From the NCBI GenBank assembly GCA_030386875.1, contig CM059560.1, positions 27,522,183-27,586,182 on the forward strand: a stretch of DNA of 64,000 nt, read 5' to 3'. The stretch's first letter is position 1; each line of letters opens with the position of its first letter. Below, one piece after another: positions 12,789 to 25,600 of this stretch. Source of the DNA: Morinoia aosen. Lineage: Eukaryota; Arthropoda; Malacostraca; Amphipoda; Talitridae. The notes beneath the pieces were generated by a model. The model was given only the letters and a program-made list of their open reading frames with translations, searched no databases and was not told the DNA's origin. The position numbers were made by a program, and so were the translations under genes.

Positions 12789-14398
12789 CGCTATAACAAC
12801 ACCGCCACAAAGAGTTGTGCTATAACAACACCGCCACAAAGAGTTGTGCTATAACAACACCGCCACAAAGAGTTGTGCTATAACAACACCGCCACAAAGA
12901 GTTGTGCTATAACAACACCGCCACAAAGAGTTGTGCTATAACAACACCGCCACAAAGAGTTGTGCTATAACAACACCGCCACAAAGAGTTGTGCTATAAC
13001 AACACCGCCACAAAGTATTGTGATATAACAACACCGCCACAAAGTGTTGTGCTATAACAACACCGCCACAAAGTGTTGTGCTATAAAAACACCGCCACAA
13101 AGAGTTGTGCTATAACAACACCGCCACAAAGAGTTGTGCTATAACAACACCGCCACAAAGTATTGTGCTATAACAACACCGCCACAAAGAGTTGTGCTAT
13201 AACAACACCGCCACAAAGTGTTGTGCTATAACAACACCGCCACAAAGTATTGTGCTATAACAACACCGCCACAAAGTGTTGTGCTATAACAACACCGCCA
13301 CAAAGTATTGTGCTAGAACAACACCGCCACAAAGTGTTGTGCTATAAAAACACCGCCACAAAGAGTTGTGCTATAACAACACCGCCACAAAGAGTTGTGC
13401 TATAACAACACCGCCACAAAGTGTTGTGCTATAACAACACCGCCACAAAGTGTTGTGCTATAACAACACCGCCACAAAGAGTTGTGCTATAACAACACCG
13501 CCACAAAGTGTTGTGCTATAACAACACCGCCACAAAGTGTTGTGCTATAACAACACCGCCACAAAGTGTTGTGCTATAACAACACCGCCACAAAGTGTTG
13601 TGCTATAACAACACCGCCACAAAGTGTTGTGCTATAACAACACCGCCACAAGGTGTTGTGCTATAACAACACCGCCACAAAGTGTTGTGCTATAACAACA
13701 CCGCCACAAAGTATTGTGCTATAACAACACCGCCACAAAGAGTTGTGCTATAACAACACCGCCACAAAGTGTTGTGCTATAACAACACCGCCACAAAGTA
13801 TTGTGCTATAACAACACCGCCACAAAGTGTTGTGCTATAACAACACCGCCACAAAGTGTTGTGCTATAACAACACCGCCACAAAGAGTTGTGCTATAACA
13901 ACACCGCCACAAAGTGTTGTGCTATAACAACACCGCCACAAAGAGTTGTGCTATAACAACACCGCCACAAAGTGTTGTGCTATAACAACACCGCCACAAA
14001 GTGTTGTGCTATAACAACACCGCCACAAAGTGTTGTGCTATAACAACACCGCCACAAAGTGTTGTGCTATAACAACACCGCCACAAAGTGTTGTGCTATA
14101 ACAACACCGCCACAAAGTGTTGTGCTATAACAACACCGCCACAAAGTGTTGTGCTATAACAACACCGCCACAAAGTGTTGTGCTATAACAACACCGCCAC
14201 AAAGAGTTGTGCTATAACAACACCGCCACAAAGTGTTGTGCTATAACAACACCGCCACAAAGTGTTGTGCTATAACAACACCGCCACAAAGTATTGTGCT
14301 ATAACAACACCGCCACAAAGTGTTGTGCTATAACAACACCGCCACAAAGTATTGTGCTATAACAACACCGCCACAAAGAGTTGTGCTATACTAACACC
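12789..14398 (+). repeat. 29-bp minisatellite, about 55 copies
   Basis: The period is exactly 29 bp. A core ACAACACCGCCACAAAG is nearly invariant, followed by a variable trinucleotide step giving AGAGTTGTG, TGTTGTG or TATTGTG versions. The variants are interspersed rather than blocked. Each unit can pair TTGTG with CACAA across its core. The period is not a multiple of three and no long frame results. It ends about 120 bp before the acceptor of the first FERM exon. It is not CRISPR: there are no unique spacers. Confidence 0.97.
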
Positions 14399-14516
14399 CG
14401 AGTAAATGTTTCTATGAGGCATTAAGATATATAGTCAGTTTCGAAGTCCTGTAATATACGCAAAAAAAATCGTTCATTTCACTGACTCATCACCTGAAAT
14501 TTTTTTTTGTCACCAG

Positions 14517-14621
14517 AAAAAGGCGCTCGGCCAGGACCTCTGCGAGCGCATCTTCTGCGAGCTGGACATCATAGAGAAAGATTATTTCGGCCTGCAGTAC
14601 ACCGACCACAACAATGTTTCT
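14517..14621 (+). CDS. yrt: yrt exon: F1 lobe of FERM
   Basis: 35 codons in phase 0, beginning [17 protein letters not shown] and ending DHNNVS. It matches the middle of the F1 ubiquitin-like lobe of Yurt/EPB41L5 (DYFGLQYTD is diagnostic). The acceptor follows a T-rich run ending CACCAG; the donor is GTGAGT. The preceding 29-bp minisatellite lies just outside the polypyrimidine tract. Confidence 0.93.
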
Positions 14622-17600
14622 GTGAGTATCGGAATTATATTCCTTACGATGTCTTCCTTTTGATTTATTTGAATGGCATAATTAACAAGAAATCATAAGT
14701 TGAAATAATGCATGAAATGAAATTCGACAAGTCTACGACAAGCCATTTTAATCCTTATTACATGTTTGACAATTTGGTTGTTATGCATTTGAATTTTTTG
14801 CATGTTTTAAACTTGAATTTTCGCTGCAGCGAAGAAAAACATACGCTTTTATTGGTAAGAGGTGACCCCTTGACACAACTGACCACCAGGGGCCAGATAT
14901 TTGAACAATTTATGCAGTTGTGACAAGTAGCACAGCTTGAAGCGAAAGTTCTTTTGGCTGCTTGGCTACGCTACACATTCTGTATTTTGCTGTTCAAAAC
15001 CCTTTATCTGTTCAATTTTTCCAAACAAATTTAAAGTTTTTTAGATTTGAAAAAAAGAGCATGTGACTTAGCCAAGTCGACAGAAAAACGTTAGATGTTT
15101 GCTTTACCGCTACGATGACCTAAATTGTTCGAAAAGCCGATTCCTGTTCGATATGTCACGTTCAAAACTCTGTTTGATCTTCCCAGGTTTGGAAAAGGTC
15201 ACGCAGATCCAGTCAACTTTCAGTTCTCCTAGACAAATTAATTTCTGCATTTTACCTAAGATACTGCGTTTGAAATACTGATGATTGTTTCTAAATATTA
15301 AGTGATTGATCTTGCCGGTATAAATAAACACCCTATAATTAGGTAAATCTTACATTTTTTTCATCTTGCGTTCATGATTTATCCGTGAAACTATTGAAGA
15401 GATGTTGTTTACGATGTTACTATGAGTTCTTATTGAAACGTTACTCCACAATTGCAAGATAATCTTGCGGAATTCATGACCGAGAGGATGGAATCAGTAA
15501 CGAGAGCCATGGGAGTTTATAGATTTATCCATAAAAGATAATTTAATCATTTTTTGGAAACCTAATTTGGAGAGGAACACCATACGTCTGTTACCAGTAT
15601 TTGTTGGTAGACTTACATATCCTGCACATCGTTTTTTGTAATCGAAAATGAATAGAACTTTTTTCCCATTATGCTATCTGTAGTTCATTGTCATACTGTA
15701 TTTTTATATTTTTTAAAAATTTTACCGACAGCCTAAACGTTAGGGATGATTACTAGGTTTAGTTAACTCGGAAAATGAGTTGTAAGTGTCCTATTTTCAT
15801 TGTTTTTTACTAGTGCGACAGACCCCGACGTATAAAACGACGTACTTTTTTCAAGAGTTTCTTGGATACCATATCTGCTCATATTTTTCTGCAATTTTTT
15901 ATGATCACTGTCCCATTTGAAGTTTTTTGATGGGCTACAGAATTTAAACCCTATTGAATTACAATGAATTTTAATTTTAACATTAATTTCATTGAAGAAT
16001 TACATTGTATTAATTAAACTTATTTTTATCATTGCTCTCCCTCATTAAAATTTTTTTCTTTCCCACAGCACTGGTTGGATCCCTCCAAGCCCATCAAAAA
16101 ACAAGTTAAAAGTAAGTCTATTCACCGGTTCTGCTCCAGAGATACCTTCTGAATTAAGTCTTCTATTTTTCAAAAATTACCTTGCCTAAATGATATCATT
16201 TTTCGTATCCCTCAGGAAACGAGGTTCTAAAAATAGCCGTTGAATAAATTTCATTAATTGATAGCACAACCGTGGTTCCCGGGTGAGCGAATTCTGTCGC
16301 CTCTAATGCTGTCAGACGCAATCTCACGCCTAAACATAGCCGGCTCGTAAAGCAGCGTTTCCAGAAACCTGTATTTCGCTTCCTAATTGAAGGCTTACTG
16401 TCTATGGTACTCAGCAGATGCGCTTTGCTCATCTCGGCAGCACTCACGATTTTCTGATGCCTTGACCGCTTGAGTAAATCTTAGTTATATTTCGAACGAC
16501 TTCGATGTATCAATGATAGTTGTCATGGTGGTGGCCGTTGCGAAGTTGAACGTGATTTCCATCGTATGAAGAGAGATGATTTTCATAATAAAATTTTAGG
16601 AGTAATGCGTCCACCTCAAAACTTGAATTTATACGTGGATGTGGCAAATTATCTCACTCTGAGGTAATGTCATGATTTCACATTGAAAGTAATTTGATTA
16701 CGAAGTGCAGAATTTCAGTTCCAACGCATTGAAAACAAACATCTGTCAGTATTTTTTGACGCACGAGCCTCAACAAAATGAAATTAAGTTGCTGTTTCTT
16801 GCATGATAATTTATTTCAGAGGTACCAGGGCAACAGCACGTATATAACCTGCTGTGTAGAGACCTTCTTGGCTATTGATTTTGCCTCTTTGTCAATTATT
16901 TACGACCTCCTAACAGCGGTATCCCAAAGCATGCATGGTTTAGAGCACGGATTTTGTGTCGTGTATGTGCGTAGAGAAAGAAATTTTTGAGCATGCAGCA
17001 TGGCCCCTTCATTAGCATGGTTGAATCAGTAGCTACGATTTGTGATAGCTGAACCTTAGAATTATATCGATAATTGTTCATAATTTGCTGTGAGTTTTGT
17101 TTCTCTTTTTGATTGAAAATGCTGAGCCCGGAAACATTGTTTCGTGAAATTTTTGAAACACTTTGCGTGACATCACGCAACGTGTTTTTGTTTTGAATTC
17201 GAACGGCTCTCTAGGTCAGCTAACTTTATAATTCTGTGTTGGTGCGAGCAATTTTAAACTGGTGCCTGATAGTAAAATGAATTATTCGTCAAACATAGAA
17301 AAATAATTAAAGCCGGCGGCTGATGTTCATATTGAAATTTCTGTTTGAGGCCGAAATGACTGGCATTAAGCCGTTGCCTCGGGTGTAAGTGTAGCGTGTC
17401 AACAGTACCGGCGAGCGTGCGGTTCAGCGCAGCGTGTCAATAATGGCGTGTAAACACGCTCTGCTATCGCGTGGCTGCTCTATATGGAGCTCAAAGATAG
17501 CTCAGGGAGTCTCGCTTGCTTGGGTGGCCGGGAAAGTTCGAAGATCTAAAGTGGACTAGTCCAGCCAGACTGGACTTTCTTCTGGCCAAAATTCTTACAT

Positions 17601-20600
17601 TTTTTCAAGTATTATCAGTCAATAAAACAAGTGTCACATCGCTCAGATTTCCCTTGACAATTTTTTGTAAGAAGCCAAATTTGAGGATTTGGGCTGGGCC
17701 GATCGATATAGCGACTCCGGTTCCAGCACCGCTATAGTAAGACGCTCGTACGTACAAACGAAGCTCCCTCCAGAAAAGCAAGCAACGGAGCGGTGAGGTG
17801 ATGACGACGTCGTTATAAATGAGAGTAATGCACAGCAGGCTACTTGAAGGGCTTGGATGAGGTAGTTTTGGTTCTGGCCATTGACTAAGAAGACCATTAG
17901 ATCCACTAAAAGTTTTAGAAAGAAGCACGAGCATCAGGTCTGCTGGGGAAAAGTAGTCCGAAGAAATTTTGTAAGGAGTAACGAACATGAATAACAAAAT
18001 CACTATTAATTACCTCATATTTATGCATGTCGTATGCCAGTATTTTTAGTGCCAACTATAAAACCATTGAGCCGTACCGAACGAAGCCTAGATATCGTCG
18101 AAATGATCATAGATTTGTGGATGCAATTCGTTTCATTTGTGAATATGCCTAACGTGCTCCAGATCTTTTATTGTTCTTAATTAACTTTAATAATGTTCTA
18201 CCCTTTCAGTCGGCAATATTTTCAAATATTAGATTTTTACCTGCATGGATGATTGATTCTAGAGTATAGTCTATGCCTTTTGAGTAGCGCTTCATCTTGA
18301 TTTGATTTTTTTACTGGCAGATATAAAAATTAGTGCATGACTCGCCTTCTATTAACACTTAAGTCTGCTGACCTGGCATGGTCTCAGCCACCTGCGATCT
18401 CGTCTCATGAACCATGAACCGTTTGTTATCAAATGACCCTCTCTTTATCTCATATCATGAACCACTCTCGTCTCACGAACTTCGTACCATCTCGTCTCAT
18501 GAACCATGAACCGTTCGTTATCAAATGAGCCTCTCTTTATCTCATCTCATGAACCACTCTCGTCTCACGAACTTCGTACCATCTCGTCTCATGAACCACT
18601 CACGATTTCGTCTCCTGAACCACTCACGATTTTTATTTCGTGGACCACTCATTGTCTCATTTCATGGGCCACTCGTCAACATATATCATGATCAAATCGC
18701 TTTTCTTTTCTTGAACCATCCGAGATCTCATCGCATGAACAGTTCACGCCTACGTTCCACGAATTGATCACGATTTTGTCCTTCCCGCGAACATGCGATG
18801 ATCTTTTGGCTGCAAGTAAATGCGGGCTTGCAGCCGCCCGCCCGCGCTGTTTACTAACAGTAACGCCGAGCTGTCAACACCTCCTGGAACTGTTGGCTTA
18901 CAAAGAAGTCCCATAGCGTTCTCGCGTTCTTGGTCTTCAGCTGTACAGATAGGCTACAGATAACCGTGGTCTTCTTTGGGATTGGTCTGCAGAATCGTAA
19001 CTAGGATTTTTTAGTGTCTGTTTGTTTCCTCCATTCATGCACCACCCTTTATTATCTCCCGTGTTTTGTTTGATGCCGCTCACTCATCTCTCATTCGTTA
19101 TTGTATTTTCTGAAAGTGTTCTTTTTTTGCTACTTCATGATTTATACTCTTCATTTCTTCTCGAGAATTTATCCTATTATTTTTATTCTTTAGGGATCAG
19201 TGCCCAATCCACAGCTCTTCCATTCCATTAGAGAAGCCACTTGAGTTTATCCTCCGTTTTCTGCATTTTTTATTTCACGCATTTCGACTCTGCCTCACTT
19301 ATTCACATTTCTCCCATCATCTGTTTTATCTCATTTGTCCAATCGCTTTCTCACTCCAACCACTTTCATACATTTCTCCAATCGTTTTCTCCCACTCATT
19401 TCTCAAACCGCTCTCACACCTTCCCCCAACTACTCATATACATTTCTCTGGTCACACATTTCTGCAATCACTCATCCATGTCTCCAGTCATTGCCTGGTA
19501 ATTCAAATGTGCGTATCATCCACCTTTCATCTTTCACCGGCGGCTGCTGCTTCATCTCGCCTTCTAGTTTTACCTGCACTGGCGTGCCCCATATGTACTG
19601 CATCTTGTGCGCATTTTAGTTTCTTTTGCTTATCCCTAACTTTGTGTACTCCTCCTAACGTTGCAGGCTGCGACGACGATCATTCTGCGCCTGACGATGA
19701 GGACGAGGGTAACGAGTTCTTCTTGTTTGGGGCGCACAGTTTGGTCCTTGTCTTAACGACTTCTTTGGCCTGAAATTTCTCTGCGGAAAACGAAATTTGA
19801 GCCCATTGCTGAAAGTCATTTGACTCGGTGTCAATTTAGGTTTGCGTTTATACATAGCCGTGGTATCAAGTTTTATGTTTACGTGGTTGGTAATGTATTT
19901 TCAGTTATTTTTTCAAGCCTTTCATCTAAACATTTTAACATGAGCAAATGTTATTATGTTATTTTAATATACATCATGTGTCCCATTGTAAAGATCGTTT
20001 ATTTTGACTTCCCTTTCCGTAGCGGGGATACTAAGTTTAAATGCCAAAGAATCCATTTAAAGGGCTCAGATTTCTCATTATACCCAAGTAATTTGAAGAA
20101 CGTCATTTTAAATTGTTAAAAAAGAAGTCGTTAATTCATGGATTGCTGCTTACTTTTCTCGTGGCCTCACGGGCAGTTTTGTTTTTGTTCCATAATATTT
20201 TCTCTGTTGTTGTAAATTTTGGCACAGGAACGACAAGCACTTCTCACCGATCTCAAAAATTTATTCCAGAATGTGCAGCGCTATTATACTTCAGATTTTT
20301 CATTCTACTAATGGACTCAGACTGAAACTTAGTCTACGCAAGTTCTTGACAACATTCACGTGCTCTAAGGAACGGACGTGGAATAATTGTACGAAAAAGC
20401 TCTTTTAAATGTTGTTCACGATGTGAGAATACTGATGCAATTGTATTGTGCATGACGTACGTAGCTGTCCAGAGCTTCGGTGGGGAATGGCACACGCTGA
20501 TAGTCAAAGCTTTAAAAAAATATGTTAAAAACAGTAGAAGATGATTATGAATTACTCAGAAATTCACTTCGCTTTATTAACAGAAATTAAAAACCCATGT

Positions 20601-22567
20601 CTCTTACGTGTGTAATTTTGACAGGCGGTTGCAAAAATCAGTGAATGTGAGTAGACATTTACCTAAAAATATAAAATGAAAGTGAGCTGAGAATTATATG
20701 CAAAGGGACGTGTATACATTTCTGTATGCCATATAATGTTGGAAAACTTTATAATACTGTATAGATCGTGTATCATTTGCGTGGTGTTCTACACTCGCGA
20801 GCAAAAGCTTGGAATCACTTTCTTGAAATTGGTTCCGCGTGATTTTGAGCACTAAATATTTTTTCAATAACCATAAAAATTACATCATTTTAAAGGTTCA
20901 ACTCTTAACTTTAAATTGATACCAAATTCATTCAAATCAAGCCAGTATTTTGTGGAGCTATCCCGAATTAAATCAAGGCGGTAGGGAAACAAGGAAATAT
21001 GGGAATGAATATAACAACAAAAAATAATCAATAAAAAATTTATTTAGCCTTAAAATTAAGTGTCAATACTTTGTGTTCGCTCCCCTTGCCCCAATAACTG
21101 CTCGAAGACGATTTTTCATCGACCTGATCAAGTTCTGAATTGATTCTTTTGGGATACCTTCCCACTCCTCAATTGAAGCCGATTTCAGCTCATTCAGACA
21201 TGAAGGAGCAGGAGTTCTGGAACGAACCTTCCTCATCTTTAAAGTTAAGGGTTGAACCTTTAAATTGATGTAATTTTTATGGTTATTGAAAAAATATTTA
21301 GTGCTCAAAATCACGCGGAACCAATTTCAAGAACGTGATTCCAAACTTTTGCTCGCGAGTGTACATTAAATCCCGTCTAAGGAGGGTAGACCGAAGTATC
21401 AAATTTTCTGTCGTGAGTTAAAAATTAAACTTTGATTTGAGAGTCTAAACTACCATCTCTTTTTTTGTATGTTAGGAATCTGTATGGCATGGTTAGCGTT
21501 GTGTGAGTAAAGGATGAACTAACTTGTGCTTGAATTGAACGAAACTTCGAAGCATGCTTCGGTACTATTTTTCTTCATGTACCAGTGCGGCAAACTCTAT
21601 ATACGTAACATAATGTGTCGGTGCATTACTTCTCTGCAAGAAATAGACGTGTGACGATTTACCTTGAAGCTTGCAGTGGGATTCGCGTGTTTTTGCTCCA
21701 AATAAACTTTAACTCGGTGATGAGACAGACACTGGTTGAAGTGTGCATGGGTGCTCTAGAATTTACATTTTCTGTAGAAAATAAGAATCTGTAGGGTGTT
21801 CGTGATGGCTGCCTGCTTGCTCATTCTTAGTCCCGCTATTCAATGCATACCTCGATGTTCATCTTCGACTCCCAAAAGGAAATGAGTGAGGGCCCGAGCT
21901 GAGAGTTATTATAGATAGGCCTTCTTTTTCTTGAAATAAAATGTGTTTTTTGTTATGTTAAGGAACATCTTTTCCGGTTCACTGCTGCCCTGTATTTCAG
22001 CACCTACTACTTACTTCTTCAACTTTTATCTTGTTTCATGAACTTCTTTCTCCATTTACTGTTTCTATGCCCCTTCTGCATAGATTCCGCAATCCCTTAT
22101 CTGAATAATAAATGGTGCCTTCCTCTCTTCGATGCGCTTTTTTTGTAGCGGTTACGGAGGCTTAAACAAACATAAAATAATCTAATGTTCATCTTCAAAG
22201 AAACCCCTCAGGGGGATACAGGTATTGTATCTATGGGAATTAGCGCTCCTAAGGGGACTATGTGAGGGCCTGAGCTAAAGGTTAGGTAGGCTTCCTTTTG
22301 TTGAAATAGAATAGGTTTTTGTTTTGTTACGGACCATCTTTTTTCAGTTCACTGCTGTCCTGTTTTCCAGCACCTACTACTTTCTTGTTCAACTTTTTCT
22401 TGTTTCATGAACTTCTTTCTTAGCTTCCTGTTTCTGTGCACCTTGTGCATAGATTCCGCGTTTCCTTCCTCCATACTAAATGGTGCCTTCCTCCTTCCTC
22501 TCTTAGAACATCTTTGTCGTGCAATTAAGGGAGGCTAAAACTTTCTTGTATAATAATAATAATAATA

Positions 22568-22611
<44 letters not shown>

Positions 22612-25600
22612 CTTCAAAGAAAATTAACCCGATGCTCGGACACAACGTGTAGTCTAGATACGGCTCCCCTGCGTTGGGGCTACACCGTTTCGGTGAAGTG
22701 CCTAAATAATAATTTCTCCTCATACTCCTCTGCCAATAAAGACGTTGTAGTATCTCAATATAGGCCTTTCAGGCATGATGTCCTTATCACACTTGGTTTG
22801 GGATATCGCGGCACCGGCGGAAGCGTCTTAACCGCAAGACGGAGCCGACGGAAGCGCTTGTTGCGGATTGCCCTATGTCTATATCGTACTTGGGTTCAAA
22901 TGGGTCGGAAGCGCCCTGACCGCACGCGCCGGAAACCGTGCCTTAGGAGCGCATCGCATTGGTATGCACCGGAAGAGCATTGTTTAACTTCCGAGCGCTA
23001 TAGCTTATAAGCAGTGTCGGTGTTTGGATGATTCAGTACAAGAATAGGAACCGAGCTGAGAGTTTCCTTTTCCAACTCCATGAAGTTAACGCTTCAGATC
23101 GGTAGTTACAGTTACCGATACTGTAGTTTGCAGCTACAGTTAGTAAACCTCGTATCGTGATGAAAAACCACGATATAACAAATGGCGACGACTCTTCGAA
23201 TCTCCAAAGTAAATTTGAACGTTACAAGTGCTCCGAAATTAAGATGGCGCATTCTACAGTTTGCTGTCTTCAATTCGACGTTGTAGTGGAAACAGTGAGT
23301 AATATCTACAACGATTCAAGTACAGTGTGCAGACGTTCTTCAGAAGGCGGGAAACAATGGTGGTAACAAAGCTAGTATTATAGTTGAAGCTTTGCCTGTA
23401 AACATCATTACTGATCTACAACGAAGAATTTAACCTACGTTACTCACTGATGCTACATATGAGGAACTTGAAGGAAAGTTAATACAACAATTTAAAATCA
23501 AGAAATCCACTGTTGGTGCATCTGTTACATTTCTAAACAGAGAGAAAAGTGTTAATGAATCCATACAAAGTTATGCTAAAACGTGAAATGACTTAGCATC
23601 TGCATGCAATTATGGTAATCGCCGTCGTGATCGTTTATTGAGAGATGCCTTCATGGCTGGTCTACATTCAGCGCAAATTCTCAGCGCGGTTCTACAGAAG
23701 TGTGACAGCAAGTCCTTCAACGAGTGCGTTGAACATGCAAAACTCATTGAACAGTAAAGCTTCGACGCTCCAGATATTATTCGTGAGGATTCATCGTCAT
23801 CGTTTTTCACTACAGAAAAACTACAGCCGAATTACATATACATTCGCTGCGGAACTAGGCAGAAGCACCTTACAAAGAATTGCTATGCCCTAAAATAAAA
23901 TTAATAAAATGCAAAAAATGTGGAAAATAGGCCACATTTCTAAAGTTTGCAATTTACGACTGCAGCACGACCTCCTCCTGTTAAGCCTACACGAAGGGGA
24001 CCTGCACAAGAAGAATTTGACGCAGCTCGCACTTACATAGTGCAGCTGGAAAGGAGCGGTACTCAGTGCAACGTCAGAAGAGAAGATGTGTCAATGAAGA
24101 GTTCAAGTACGCCTCCACAGCGGAAGAACGAAGTTATTCTACAAAAGCCTAGGAACGATACTTGTGTCGGTAACTATGTTCATAATTTCTCTGATGTACA
24201 AACTAATTACGCGTTATTTCAGTCGCATTGTATTCCTCAAAATGTCACAAAACTTGCTCCCTCTGTTGCGCTAAACAATCGTAAATATGTTACTTCTAGA
24301 GATAGAGTTCATCCTAAACATTCTGTGTCCAGGTCTAAGCCTATGTATGTAACTCAATTTGATGTCGGTGATCATGTTCTTGCTCTAAATTTAAGAAGTG
24401 GTCCCAAGTGGCTGAAGGGAATTATTGTTAGTAAAGTAGCTGTTAATGTCTTTCATGTTCTAATATTAGCATTAAATGTAATCTTGAAGAGACATTCAAA
24501 TCAGTTGTTGCACAGTAGTTTGGGATCTATCCGTAGTGGGGAAACAGAGACTCCTGCTTTGCAACCTGTTAGCAGTTCACCTGTACAAAATGAACCTCGG
24601 AAATCAAGTAGAATAACTAAACCTGTAATGCGAATAGGTTGCTGAGTCTTCCTTCCTTGTGTTAAATATTCATCTAAAGGGAGGGAAATTGTAGTATCTC
24701 AATATAGGCCTTTCAGGCATGATGTCCTTATCACACTTGGTTTGGGATATCGCGGCACCGGCGGAAGCGTCTTAACCGCAAGACGGAGCCGACGGAAGCG
24801 CTTGTTGCGGATTGCCCTATGTCTATATCGTACTTGGGTTCAAATGGGTCGGAAGCGCCCTGACCGCACGCGCCGGAAACCGTGCCTTAGGAGCGCATCG
24901 CATTGGTATGCACCGGAAGAGCATTGTTTAACTTCCGAGCGCTATAGCTTATAAGCAGTGTCGGTGTTTGGATGATTCAGTACAAGAATAGGAACCGAGC
25001 TGAGAGTTTCCTTTTCCAACTCCATGAAGTTAACGCTTCAGATCGGTAGTTACAGTTACCGATACTGTAGTTTGCAGCTACAGTTAGTAAACCTCGTATC
25101 GTGATGAAAAACCACGATATAACAGACGTGTTCCGTAATTAAAGACAGACACTCCTCGACGCACGTTCGACGTACGAAATTGTGTGAGTGCTGACGCGTG
25201 ATTCGACTGACTGGGAAGTTGAACGAGTGACATGGAGGTACGCACGGCTGTCCACACGCTGATATACTGCTTGATGCAACAAATGCTACCGCCTGTAACA
25301 CTGAGTGGGTGGTTCACTTTCTGGGTGTACACTTGTCGAGCTTCTCTGTCTGCTCTCTACACATAGGGTTTAAATACTGATTACAGACGCACAGCTGCTA
25401 AAAAATGGCTTTCGATGGTCATTTAATCCTACCTAAGAACTTAGCTGATCAGCTGAAGAAACATGAAGCATATTACTACAGATGTGAAGGTGATTATTTT
25501 CAAAGCTCGAAGTTACTAAAACTCGTTGAAAAGCGAATTGAACTTCAGAATTTTATGAAGTTATGTACTATATTTTAAGTGAATTCAATTAGTTTTGTTT

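Larger units (their letters stand above)
22741..25129 (+). mobile_element. Ty3/gypsy-like LTR retrotransposon, internally deleted
   Basis: A complete insertion: two 435-bp direct LTRs (22746-23180 and 24690-25124), both TG...CA, flanked by the 5-bp target duplication GACGT (22741-22745 and 25125-25129). A candidate primer-binding site starting TGGCGACGACTC lies 2 bp after the left LTR. A polypurine tract, AAAGGGAGGGAAA (24676-24688), ends just before the right LTR. The internal region is only about 1.5 kb and keeps a broken gag-like part and an integrase-tail-like part. Protease, reverse transcriptase, RNase H and the integrase core are missing. The LTRs look identical by eye, so the insertion is young. 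Confidence 0.93.

Noticed and set aside
12789..14398. CRISPR array
   Set aside because: Units are contiguous with no unique spacers, and the context is a eukaryotic intron.
1..14516. Search for the missing first FERM exon
   Set aside because: No stretch reading like the start of the F1 lobe before a phase-0 donor was found; I preferred not to assign a weak candidate.
19241..19773. Overlapping Ser/His-rich frames in a pyrimidine-rich stretch
   Set aside because: Low-complexity composition, no splice phase match to neighbouring exons, and no domain.
22519..23010. 163-codon frame with poly-Asn
   Set aside because: It joins an AAT microsatellite to the inside of an LTR; the identical LTR part recurs at 24742-24954 without the poly-Asn.
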